Below, piece by piece: positions 53,857 through 62,072 of a DNA stretch of 64,000 nt. The position numbers and the translations under genes were made by a program. The notes below the pieces were generated by a model. That model was given only the letters and a program-made list of their open reading frames with translations, searched no databases and was not told where the DNA came from. Source of the DNA: Pseudomonas extremorientalis (GTDB lineage Bacteria; Pseudomonadota; Gammaproteobacteria; Pseudomonadales; Pseudomonadaceae); assembly GCF_001870465.1 (NCBI RefSeq), contig NZ_MDGK01000015.1:434001-498000 (forward strand). The letters run 5' to 3'. The first letter of the stretch is position 1, and every line of letters starts with the position of its first letter.

Positions 53857-54930
53857 ATGGTCAGAGGCCTGTTGTGTGTTGCCCTGCTGTTTGTCACTGT
53901 TGCCGCTCATGCCGAAACCTGGCCTGACAAGGACTGGACCAAGGCCACGCCGCTCGAAGGCCCCGCTGTCGATGCCCTCGATGCCTACGCGTTCCCGCCG
54001 CGTGACGATGCCACCCGCAAAGGCATCCGCACCGATGCGCTGCTGGTGATCCGCGATGGTGTGATCCTCTATGAGCGCTACGCCGCGCCCACCACCGCCA
54101 GTACCCCGCACCTGACCTGGTCGGTCAGCAAAAGCCTGATGGCCACGGTGCTCGGCGTGGCCTACGGCGAGAACCGCTTCAAACTCTCCGATCCCGCGGC
54201 GCGCTTTTACCCGCCGATGAAACAACACCCCAAGGTGACCATGGCCGACCTGCTGCACTGGGCCTCGGGCCTGGACTGGCAGGAAGACTACGAATACGCC
54301 CCGCTCAAATCCTCAGTGGTGGCGATGCTCTACACCCGTGGTCGCGGTGACATGGCCGACTTTGCCGCTGACACCGACGCGACGGCTGAGCCGGGCCAGG
54401 TGTTCCGTTATTCGAGCGGCGACACCAATATCCTGTCCGCCGCCCTCAAAGGCATGCTCGGTCACAAGGCCTATATGAGTTACCCGTGGGATGCGCTGTT
54501 CAAGCCGCTGGGTATTCACAACGCCACCTGGGAAACCGACGCCGACGAAACCTTCGTCGCCTCGTCCTACGCCTACCTCACCGCCCGCGACCTGGCACGG
54601 GTCGGCCTGCTGATGGCGCGAGACGGGCGTTGGGGCGATCAACAACTGCTGCCCAAAGACTGGGTCGCCTTCAATCGCCAGCCCTTCGACAAATACAAGT
54701 CCGGTCAGGACGAAGCCGTCCCCGGTGGTCATTGGTGGCTCAATAAAGGCGCATCAAGACCCTGGCCCGACGCCCCCGCCGACACCTTCGCCGCCCTCGG
54801 CCACTGGGGCCAGGCGTTATACGTGATGCCCGATAAACATTTAGTGATCGTGCGCTACGGCGATGACCGCGACGGCAGCTATCACCATAACGAACTGCTC
54901 AAGCGCGTGCTGGCGGCGGTGCAACCATGA
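53857..54930 (+). CDS. Beta-lactamase-fold serine hydrolase (class C / esterase-like)
   Basis: 357 residues with a Sec signal peptide (FVTVAAHA-ETW, ~20 residues). Serine hydrolase of the DUF/beta-lactamase (EstB, 6-aminohexanoate-dimer hydrolase-like) family: the nucleophile motif SxxK is WSVSKSLMA, the second motif is YSSGDTN and the third is GHWGQ. Probable periplasmic esterase or amide hydrolase. The next gene overlaps by 4 bases, so the pair is coupled. Confidence 0.85.
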   Translation: MVRGLLCVALLFVTVAAHAETWPDKDWTKATPLEGPAVDALDAYAFPPRDDATRKGIRTDALLVIRDGVILYERYAAPTTASTPHLTWSVSKSLMATVLGVAYGENRFKLSDPAARFYPPMKQHPKVTMADLLHWASGLDWQEDYEYAPLKSSVVAMLYTRGRGDMADFAADTDATAEPGQVFRYSSGDTNILSAALKGMLGHKAYMSYPWDALFKPLGIHNATWETDADETFVASSYAYLTARDLARVGLLMARDGRWGDQQLLPKDWVAFNRQPFDKYKSGQDEAVPGGHWWLNKGASRPWPDAPADTFAALGHWGQALYVMPDKHLVIVRYGDDRDGSYHHNELLKRVLAAVQP

Positions 54931-55241
54931 TTCGTCGTCGGCCGTTTACCTGCCTGTTGCTGTTGCTGTTGCTCGCGTTGCTGGGGTGGGGCTGGCACGA
55001 ACGCGTCAACCTGCAAGCCTTCCCCGACATCATCGCGGCGTATACGGCCAAGGAATACTGTTCGTGCCGGTATGTGCAGAACAATCCGGCGGCGTATTGC
55101 CGGGGGTATGTGAAGCAGTACGTGCCGACCAGTGCGTTCAGCGATAACCCGGAGCGCAGTGAGGTAGCGGCGAGCGGGTTGGGGCGCACGCACACGGCGA
55201 GGTGGCTGGGCGACCGCCAGGGGTGTCGCCTGGAGCCCTGA
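54927..55241 (+). CDS. Small hypothetical protein with N-terminal membrane anchor
   Basis: 104 residues. Basic MIRRRP then a leucine-rich transmembrane segment (residues 7-21). The rest is probably periplasmic with four cysteines (CSCRYVQNNPAAYC and the C-terminal GCRLEP). ATGA overlap with the serine hydrolase gene. A protein of this kind accompanies the hydrolase in Pseudomonas; the partnership is inferred from coupling only. Confidence 0.7.
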   Translation: MIRRRPFTCLLLLLLLALLGWGWHERVNLQAFPDIIAAYTAKEYCSCRYVQNNPAAYCRGYVKQYVPTSAFSDNPERSEVAASGLGRTHTARWLGDRQGCRLEP

Positions 55242-55242
55242 G

Positions 55243-55261
55243 GTTCCACAGAGTGGAACCA
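55243..55261. terminator. Perfect GGTTCCAC hairpin
   Basis: GGTTCCAC AGA GTGGAACC, an 8-bp perfect stem with three-base loop directly after the small gene's stop (55241). There is no T-run, so it is a weak terminator, or an operator for the downstream M20 gene. Confidence 0.45.
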
Positions 55262-55349
55262 CCTTTGATTGTCCTCCTGCGGACTTCGCGGTTATCTGGC
55301 GATGTGCAGCAAACAAGAACGGGAACACCCGCCTGTGAGGAGAATCACC

Positions 55350-56525
55350 ATGCGCCCACACCAGCACATCCTGGATTGGCTCAGCGACGTTGCCGGCGAC
55401 TTGCGCGCCGTGCGCCACGACATTCACGCCCATCCTGAACTCGGTTTCGAAGAGAACCGCACCTCGGCCCTCGTGGCGCAGTCCCTGAGGGAATGGGGCT
55501 ATGAGGTGCACACCGGCATCGGCAAGACCGGCGTGGTGGGCGTGCTGCGCAATGGCAGCAGCTCGCGCACCCTGGGCATTCGCGCTGACATGGATGCGTT
55601 GCCCATCATCGAAACTACCGGCGCGGCCTACACCAGCCAGCACGCCGGTTGCATGCACGCCTGCGGGCATGACGGCCACACCACCATGCTGCTTGGCGCC
55701 GCGCGTTACCTGGCGGCGACGCGGCAATTCGACGGCACGTTGAACCTGATTTTCCAGCCTGCCGAAGAGGGCCAGGGTGGTGCCGAAGCCATGTTGGCCG
55801 ATGGTTTGCTGGAGCGCTTCCCCTGCGATGGATTGTTTGGCATGCACAACATGCCGGGGCTGCCGGCGGGGCATCTGGGGTTGCGCGTCGGGCCGATGAT
55901 GGCGTCGCAGGACTTGCTCACGGTGACCCTCGAAGGCGTTGGCGGCCATGGCTCCATGCCACATCTGACGGTGGACCCGTTGGTAGCGGCGGCGAGCATG
56001 GTCATGGCGTTGCAGACGGTGGTGGCGCGCAATATCGACACTCAGGAAGCGGCCGTGGTCACGGTGGGCGCGCTGCAAGCGGGCCAGGCAGCCAATGTGA
56101 TTCCCCAAGAGGCGCTGTTGCGTCTGAGCCTGCGCGCGCTCAACCCCAAGGTGCGCGAACAGATGCTGGAGCGCGTGCTCGCCATCATCCACACCCAGGC
56201 CGCCAGCTTTGGCTGCACGGCGCAGATCGAACACCGCCCGGCCTATCCGGTGCTGGTCAATCACGCCGAAGAAACCGAGTTCGCTCGCCAGGTCGGCGTC
56301 GCCTTGCTCGGCGCCGATGCGGTGGACGGCAACACCCGCACGCTGATGGGCAGCGAAGACTTCGCCTGGATGCTGCAACGCTGCCCCGGCAGCTATCTGT
56401 TCATCGGCAATGGCGTGTCGCGGCCGATGGTGCATAACCCCGCCTATGACTTCAACGACGACATCCTGCTGACGGGGGCCGCCTATTGGGGCGCGCTGGC
56501 CGAGAGCTGGCTCAAGCCTGCCTGA
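55350..56525 (+). CDS. M20-family amidohydrolase (hippurate hydrolase-like)
   Basis: 391 residues from ATG 55350 with AGGAGA just upstream. Metal-dependent amidohydrolase of M20D: DIHAHPELGFEENRTS, GIRADMDALPI, CMHACGHDGHTTML, QPAEEGQGG and GSEDFAWML carry the metal ligands and the catalytic Glu. Family members cleave N-acyl amino acids, hippurate or IAA-amino acid conjugates. It precedes an MFS carrier (59 bases) and an amidase, suggesting a catabolic route for an N-acyl or amide compound. Confidence 0.9.
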   Translation: MRPHQHILDWLSDVAGDLRAVRHDIHAHPELGFEENRTSALVAQSLREWGYEVHTGIGKTGVVGVLRNGSSSRTLGIRADMDALPIIETTGAAYTSQHAGCMHACGHDGHTTMLLGAARYLAATRQFDGTLNLIFQPAEEGQGGAEAMLADGLLERFPCDGLFGMHNMPGLPAGHLGLRVGPMMASQDLLTVTLEGVGGHGSMPHLTVDPLVAAASMVMALQTVVARNIDTQEAAVVTVGALQAGQAANVIPQEALLRLSLRALNPKVREQMLERVLAIIHTQAASFGCTAQIEHRPAYPVLVNHAEETEFARQVGVALLGADAVDGNTRTLMGSEDFAWMLQRCPGSYLFIGNGVSRPMVHNPAYDFNDDILLTGAAYWGALAESWLKPA

Positions 56526-56584
56526 CGACCTTCTTTTTCTGCCGCTGGACCCTTTCCCTCGATCGGTTGAATGGAGTGTTCCTC

Positions 56585-57895
56585 ATGCAGACTGCAAAAC
56601 CAGGTGTGTCCCGCACCCGCCAAGTGGTGGCGGCCGTAATCGGTAATGCGCTGGAATGGTATGACTTCATTGTCTACGGCTTTCTGGCGAGCATCATTGC
56701 CCGGCAGTTTTTTCCTTCGGATGACGAGTACGCATCGCTGTTGATGGCCTTGGCTACTTTTGGCGTGGGCTTTTTCATGCGCCCGGTGGGGGGCATCCTG
56801 CTGGGGATCTATTCCGACCGCAAAGGCCGCAAGGCCGCGATGCAGTTGATTATCCGGCTGATGACCGTGTCCATCGCATTGATCGCGTTCGCGCCCAACT
56901 ACGCCGCCATGGGCATGGGCGCGCCGTTGTTGATCGTGGTGGCGCGCATGCTTCAAGGGTTTGCCACCGGCGGTGAATACGCGAGCGCAACAGCGTTTCT
57001 GGTGGAAAGCGCTCCGGCCCATCGCAAGGGCTTATATGGCTCCTGGCAATTGGTGGGGCAATGCCTGGCCGTGTTCGGCGGCGCAGCGATGGTGGCGGCG
57101 GTCACGCATTTCTTTTCGCCGCAAACCCTCGACCTGTGGGGGTGGCGCTTGCCCTTCGTGTTCGGTTTGCTGATTGGCCCGGTGGGCCTGTGGATTCGTC
57201 GGCACATGGAAGATCCAGAGGAGTTCATCGAGGCACGCAAACAGGCGAGCGGCCCGGCGCCGAGCCTGGTGCAGGTGGTGCGCGAGCACAGACGCAGCAT
57301 CCTCGTCTCCATGGGCCTGGCCTGTGGTGCGACGGTGTCGTTCTATGTGGTGCTGGTGAACATGCCGACCTTCGCCCACAAAAGCCTTGGTCTGCCACTG
57401 GACCAGGTATTGATGGTGCAGATGTTTGCGGTGGCGCTGATGACCGTGGTGATTCCACTGTCCGGGCTGCTCTCGGATCGCCTGGGGCGGCGGCCGGTGT
57501 TGATGGCATTCACCCTCGCATTCTTCGTCATGGTTTATCCGCTGTACGTGTGGGTCGCCGCCGCACCGTCCATCGAGCGGCTGCTGGCGATGCAGGTGCT
57601 GCTGTGCACCGCCATCGGTGGTTTTTTCGGGCCGGCACCGACGGCATTGGCCGAGCAGTTTCCCATCGAAGTTCGCTCGACCGGTGTATCGGTCGCCTAT
57701 AACGTGGCGGTCATGGTGTTCGGCGGTTTCGCACCGTTGATCGTCACGTGGCTGACCAAAGTGCTGGGCACGCCCGTCGCGCCCTCCTTCTATGTCTTGT
57801 TCGCTTGCGTGCTGACACTGCTGGGCACTTACTGCATGCATGAGGCACCGCGGGCCAAGCGACCGCTGCCGTTTTCCAAAGAGGTGAAGCCTTGA
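56585..57895 (+). CDS. MFS metabolite:H+ symporter (MHS family)
   Basis: 436 residues from ATG 56585. GNALEWYDFIVYGFLASIIA in helix 1 and DRKGRKAAMQLIIRLMTV in loop 2-3 are MHS-family signatures (relatives of citrate, shikimate and proline/betaine carriers). Its end overlaps the amidase start by 4 bases. Probable importer of the organic acid or amide handled by the neighbouring hydrolases. Confidence 0.9.
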   Translation: MQTAKPGVSRTRQVVAAVIGNALEWYDFIVYGFLASIIARQFFPSDDEYASLLMALATFGVGFFMRPVGGILLGIYSDRKGRKAAMQLIIRLMTVSIALIAFAPNYAAMGMGAPLLIVVARMLQGFATGGEYASATAFLVESAPAHRKGLYGSWQLVGQCLAVFGGAAMVAAVTHFFSPQTLDLWGWRLPFVFGLLIGPVGLWIRRHMEDPEEFIEARKQASGPAPSLVQVVREHRRSILVSMGLACGATVSFYVVLVNMPTFAHKSLGLPLDQVLMVQMFAVALMTVVIPLSGLLSDRLGRRPVLMAFTLAFFVMVYPLYVWVAAAPSIERLLAMQVLLCTAIGGFFGPAPTALAEQFPIEVRSTGVSVAYNVAVMVFGGFAPLIVTWLTKVLGTPVAPSFYVLFACVLTLLGTYCMHEAPRAKRPLPFSKEVKP

Positions 57896-59334
57896 GTATT
57901 GTTGATTGGGATGCCACCGAACTGTCGCGGGCAATCCACGCGCGACAAGTGTCGTGCGTAGAGGTGATGCAGGCCTATCTGGCGCAGATTCAGCGCTTCA
58001 ATCCGAGGGTGAATGCGCTGGTGTCGCTGCGCGATGCCGATGACGTGTTGGCCGAGGCGCGGGAACGTGATCGCGAGTTGGACCAGGGCCAGTCACGTGG
58101 CTGGATGCACGGCATGCCCCAGGCGATCAAGGATCTGGCGGCTACCAAAGGCTTGCGTACGACGCTGGGTTCGCCCTTGTTCGCCGAGCACGTGCCCACT
58201 GAAGACGCCATCAGCGTGGCTCGGGTGCGGGCCAGTGGCGCGATCCTCGTCGGCAAGAGCAACGTGCCGGAGTTCGGCCTGGGTTCGCAGACCTACAACA
58301 CGCTGTTCGGCACCACTCTCAATGCCTACGACCCCAGCCTGGTAGCCGGCGGTAGCAGCGGCGGGGCGGCCGTGGCCCTGGCGCTGCGCATGCTGCCGGT
58401 GGCCGATGGCAGCGACATGATGGGCTCGCTGCGCAACCCGGCGGCGTTCAACAATGTGTTTGGCTTGCGTCCGTCACAAGGCCGCGTACCTCACGGGCCT
58501 ATGCCTGAAGTGTTCGTGCAGCAGTTGGGCACCGAAGGCCCGATGGGCCGCAGCGTGACGGATGTAGCGCGGTTGCTGGGTATCCAGGCGGGTTATGACC
58601 CTCGGGTGCCATTGTCGTCCAAGGACGATCCGACGGTGTTCGGCCAACCTTTGCAGCGTGATTTCAAGGGCGCACGCCTGGGTTGGCTGGGGGATTACAA
58701 CGGCTACCTGCCGATGGACGACGGTGTGCTGAGCCTGTGCGAATCAGCCCTCGATGATTTCATCGCGTTGGGGTGCACAGTGGAAAGCTGTCAGCCGGAC
58801 TTTTCCATGGCGCGGCTGTGGCGCAGTTGGTTGGTGCATCGCCACTGGCTGGTGCACGGCAACCTCGGCGCGGCCTACGCCAACCCTCAGAAACGTGCGC
58901 TGCTCAAGCCCGAAGCGCAATGGGAAGTCGAGGGCGGCCTGAATCTGACGGCCCAGCAGGTGTACCAGGCGTCGGTCGATCGCAGCGCGTGGTATCGCGC
59001 CCTCGCCAAACTGTTCGAGCACTACGATTTCCTGCTGTTACCGACTGCCCAAGTGTTCCCTTTCGAGGCACAACAACCCTGGCCGCGCCACGTTGGCGGG
59101 CGTGAGATGGACACCTATCACCGCTGGATGGAAGTGGTAATCGGCCCGACCCTCGCAGGGCTGCCGAGCATGAGCATCCCGGTGGGCTTCAACCCCCAGG
59201 GCCTGCCCATGGGCCTGCAGATCATCGGCCCGGCCCAGGCGGATCGGGCGGTGTTGCAATTGGCCTATGCTCATGAACAGCTGACGCAATGGGGGCAGCG
59301 TCGACCGCCGACGTGCCTTGAACCGACGGGTTGA
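57892..59334 (+). CDS. Amidase (amidase signature family)
   Basis: 480 residues. TTG start at 57892, inside the end of the MFS gene. Amidase-signature Ser-Ser-Lys catalytic set: GMPQAIKDLAATKG (Lys), AGGSSGGAAVALALRML (cis-Ser and Ser). The C-terminal GLPSMSIPVGFNPQGLPMGLQIIG motif is also present. Hydrolyses an unidentified amide. It is coupled to the MFS carrier and followed by an IclR regulator. Confidence 0.9.
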   Translation: MSIVDWDATELSRAIHARQVSCVEVMQAYLAQIQRFNPRVNALVSLRDADDVLAEARERDRELDQGQSRGWMHGMPQAIKDLAATKGLRTTLGSPLFAEHVPTEDAISVARVRASGAILVGKSNVPEFGLGSQTYNTLFGTTLNAYDPSLVAGGSSGGAAVALALRMLPVADGSDMMGSLRNPAAFNNVFGLRPSQGRVPHGPMPEVFVQQLGTEGPMGRSVTDVARLLGIQAGYDPRVPLSSKDDPTVFGQPLQRDFKGARLGWLGDYNGYLPMDDGVLSLCESALDDFIALGCTVESCQPDFSMARLWRSWLVHRHWLVHGNLGAAYANPQKRALLKPEAQWEVEGGLNLTAQQVYQASVDRSAWYRALAKLFEHYDFLLLPTAQVFPFEAQQPWPRHVGGREMDTYHRWMEVVIGPTLAGLPSMSIPVGFNPQGLPMGLQIIGPAQADRAVLQLAYAHEQLTQWGQRRPPTCLEPTG

Positions 59335-59398
59335 GCCACGACCGGGCCTGTATCTTGCTGTGAACAATGATCATCCATCGGCAACAGGGAGATCGAAC

Positions 59399-60157
59399 AT
59401 GGAGACAGGCACCGTACGCTCGGTCGAGCGCGCACTGGCAATCGTCGAGTTGCTGGGCGAGCACCAGGCCCTGGGGCTGGAGGAGTTGCATTACCTCACA
59501 CGTCTGCCCAAGGCCACAGTGTCGCGCATGTTGCTGACGTTGCAGGAGCAGGGTTGGGTCTATCGCGGCTTGAGCGATCGTCGTTACCGCCTGCGTGCCC
59601 AACGTTTGTTCGGCGACACCCAGCAACGCTTCAAGCGCCAGGTGGTGGAAAGCGCAGCGCCTTGGCTGCTGGAGCTCAGTGAGCGCACCGGGTTGGTGGT
59701 GGATTTGTCCTGTTTTGATGGCGAGCGCCTGGAGGTCATGGAAAGCGCGATTCCCAGTGTGTTGCGCAAGCTCTACCCGAACAATTGCCAGATCGTCGGC
59801 CAGCACGCCAGCCTGTTTCATTCAGCGATGGGCAAGGCCTGCCTGACCCAATTGCCGGCCGAAGAGGTTCAACGTTTGGCGGGCCGCGACCAGGTGGCGG
59901 CGGACGAGCAGTACCAGGCCTGCGAACAAACCCAGCATCAGGGCTTCGGCCAGCGCACCGAGGGGTATTGGGAGTATCCGGTGCGCCTGCCGTTTCTGAT
60001 TCGCGCCGTGGCCTTGCCAGTGCGCGCCAATGGTCGCTTGGTTGGGAGCATGGCGCTGCATTGGCCGATGCATCAGGCGCCGGTTGAGCGGGTGTTGAAC
60101 CTGCACCTGGCCAGCCTGGAAGAGACGGTGCGCGAAGTGCAGCGCGCATTGGCGTAA
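59399..60157 (+). CDS. IclR-family regulator
   Basis: 252 residues from ATG 59399. N-terminal winged HTH: SVERALAIVELLGEHQALGL, HYLTRLPKATVSRMLLTLQ; C-terminal effector domain with VVDLSCFDGERLEVMES and LFHSAMGKACLTQL. It is 64 bases after the amidase and in the same direction, so it most likely senses an intermediate of the cluster and controls it. Confidence 0.88.
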   Translation: METGTVRSVERALAIVELLGEHQALGLEELHYLTRLPKATVSRMLLTLQEQGWVYRGLSDRRYRLRAQRLFGDTQQRFKRQVVESAAPWLLELSERTGLVVDLSCFDGERLEVMESAIPSVLRKLYPNNCQIVGQHASLFHSAMGKACLTQLPAEEVQRLAGRDQVAADEQYQACEQTQHQGFGQRTEGYWEYPVRLPFLIRAVALPVRANGRLVGSMALHWPMHQAPVERVLNLHLASLEETVREVQRALA

Positions 60158-60209
60158 CCCTCGCGATCCGGTTAAGGTTCGTCCAGGTTTTTCGCCCCAC
60201 GAGTCTGCA

Positions 60210-60800
60210 ATGTTCAACGCTTCTGTGATCAAACCCCTGGCTTTCGCCCTGTTGGCCGCCGCTGCCGTGCCTGCCCATGCCGACTGGTACCTGGATAACG
60301 AGTCCTCGCGGCTGTCGTTCGTCACCACCAAGAACACCGAAATCGCCGAAGTGCATCGCTTCCTGGTGTTGCATGGCAAGGTCGACAGCAAGGGCGCGGC
60401 GCAGCTTGAGGTGGAGCTGGAGTCCGTCAACAGCGGCATCCCGCTGCGCGACGAGCGCATGCGCAATCAGCTGTTCGAGATCAAGACGTTCCCCGAGGCG
60501 CTGATCAACGCGCAAATCAACCTGCAACCCATCAACGACCTGGCCCCCGGCGCGCAGCTTGAATTGCGCCTGCCGTTATCCGTGACGCTGCACGGCAAGA
60601 CCCAGACCTACAGCGCCGAGCTGCTGGCCACGCGCCTGGATGACCGGCGTTTCCAGGTGGTCACCCTGGAGCCGCTGGTGGTGCATGCCGAGGACTTCGA
60701 CCTGGCGCCGGGTGTGGCCGCACTGCGCAAGGCGGCGGGGCTCAAGTCGATCAGTCTGTCGGTGCCGGTGGGTGCGGTGCTGATCTTTACGGCGCGCTGA
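60210..60800 (+). CDS. YceI-family periplasmic protein
   Basis: 196 residues; signal peptide ~24 residues (AAAVPAHA-DWY). YceI lipocalin-like fold: WYLDNESSRLSFVTTKN, VELESVNSGIPLRDERMRNQ, LRLPLSVTLHGKTQTY. Family members bind isoprenoid lipids in the periplasm. The PLD gene starts 2 bases after its stop, so the two form an operon. Confidence 0.88.
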   Translation: MFNASVIKPLAFALLAAAAVPAHADWYLDNESSRLSFVTTKNTEIAEVHRFLVLHGKVDSKGAAQLEVELESVNSGIPLRDERMRNQLFEIKTFPEALINAQINLQPINDLAPGAQLELRLPLSVTLHGKTQTYSAELLATRLDDRRFQVVTLEPLVVHAEDFDLAPGVAALRKAAGLKSISLSVPVGAVLIFTAR

Positions 60801-60801
60801 C

Positions 60802-61959
60802 GTGAGTGGCGCGGTGTTCCCGTGGCGCAGCGCCAACCGTTTCGAGTTGTTGATCGACGGGCCGAGTTTTTTCCCGCAGATGCTGGTGGGTATCGCCCGC
60901 GCCGAGCGGCAAGTCGAGCTGGAGTTGTACCTGGTGGAAGCCGGCGCCTGCGCCGAAGCCATGGTGCAGGCGCTGGTGCTGGCCGCCGAACGCGGTGTGC
61001 AGGTGCGCTGCCTGTTCGATGATTACGGCAGCCTGGCGTTTACCCTCGGGCTGCGCAGGCGCTTGACCGATGCCGGTGTGGAACTGCGCTTCTACAATCG
61101 CCTGCGCTGGCGCCGCTGGATGCGCAACCTGTACCGCGACCATCGCAAACTGCTGTTGATCGACCAGGACATCGCCTTTGTCGGCGGCACCGGCGTGACC
61201 GATGAATTCTGGACGCCGGGCAACGACAGTGCCGACTGGCACGAAGTGATGGTGCAAATCAGCGGCCCCCTGGTGCTCGACTGGCAAGCCCTGTTCGACC
61301 GCCAATGGCACGCCAACAACGCGCGCCGCGCCTGGAAACCCGCCACCCATTTCGGCTTGCCACGCTTGCCCAGGATGCCCGCCACCGGACCGGGTCTGGG
61401 GCGTGTGGCCTATGCCGATGCCCGCCAACACCGGGACATTTTGCAATCGTTGATCCGTGCCTTGAACAGCAGCAAGACGCGTATCTGGTTGGCGACTCCG
61501 TACTTCCTGCCGACCTGGGGCGTGCGTCGTGCTCTGCGCCGGGCGGCGGGGCGGGGTGTGGAAGTGCGTTTGCTGCTCACCGGCCCGCGTACCGATCACC
61601 CGTCCGTGCGCTATGCCGGGCATCGTTACTACCCACGTTTACTGCGTTCGGGCGTGCAGATTTTTGAGTATCAGCCGTGTTTCCTGCACCTGAAGATGGT
61701 GCTGGTGGATGACTGGGTCAGTGTGGGCTCGTGCAACTTCGACCACTGGAACCTGCGCTTCAACCTGGATGCCAACCTGGAGGCGTTGGACCCTGAATTG
61801 ACGCGGGCGGTGGCGGGCAGTTTCGAGCGGGATTTTGCCCAGAGCCAGGCGGTGAGCCTGGAGGCGTGGAAGTCGCGGCCGTTGTGGCGGCGGGTGAAGC
61901 AGCGGGTGTGGGGGTGGATTGATCGGTTGGTGGTGAACCTTCTGGATAGACGCGGCTAG
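60802..61959 (+). CDS. Phospholipase D-superfamily enzyme (cardiolipin synthase ClsB-like)
   Basis: 385 residues, GTG start two bases after the YceI stop. Both HKD motifs are complete: YRDHRKLLLIDQDIAFVGG and FLHLKMVLVDDWVSVGSCNF. The short, soluble-looking architecture without N-terminal transmembrane helices resembles ClsB, which makes cardiolipin from phosphatidylglycerol and phosphatidylethanolamine. The end is basic and hydrophobic (VKQRVWGWIDRLVVNLL). The substrate is not certain. Confidence 0.85.
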   Translation: MSGAVFPWRSANRFELLIDGPSFFPQMLVGIARAERQVELELYLVEAGACAEAMVQALVLAAERGVQVRCLFDDYGSLAFTLGLRRRLTDAGVELRFYNRLRWRRWMRNLYRDHRKLLLIDQDIAFVGGTGVTDEFWTPGNDSADWHEVMVQISGPLVLDWQALFDRQWHANNARRAWKPATHFGLPRLPRMPATGPGLGRVAYADARQHRDILQSLIRALNSSKTRIWLATPYFLPTWGVRRALRRAAGRGVEVRLLLTGPRTDHPSVRYAGHRYYPRLLRSGVQIFEYQPCFLHLKMVLVDDWVSVGSCNFDHWNLRFNLDANLEALDPELTRAVAGSFERDFAQSQAVSLEAWKSRPLWRRVKQRVWGWIDRLVVNLLDRRG

Positions 61960-61979
61960 CCAGTTCACTGGGAGGCAAA

Positions 61980-62069
61980 TGTGGGAGGGGGCTCGCCCCC
62001 GATTGCAGGGTGTCAGTCACTGAAAATATTGACTGAACCACCGCTATCGGGGGCAAGCCCCCTCCCACA
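61980..62069. repeat. REPIN (long form)
   Basis: 90 bases: TGTGGGAGGGGGCTCGCCCC arm, inner GTCAGTCACTG...TTGACTGA dyad, complementary arm ending CCCCCTCCCACA. It fills the gap between the convergent PLD and bglX genes. Confidence 0.88.
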
Positions 62070-62072
62070 TGT

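Noticed and set aside
55243..55261. GGTTCCAC/GGAACC dyad as a pair of hrp -35 elements
   Set aside because: No CCACNNA at 15-16 bases on either strand; it is a simple hairpin.
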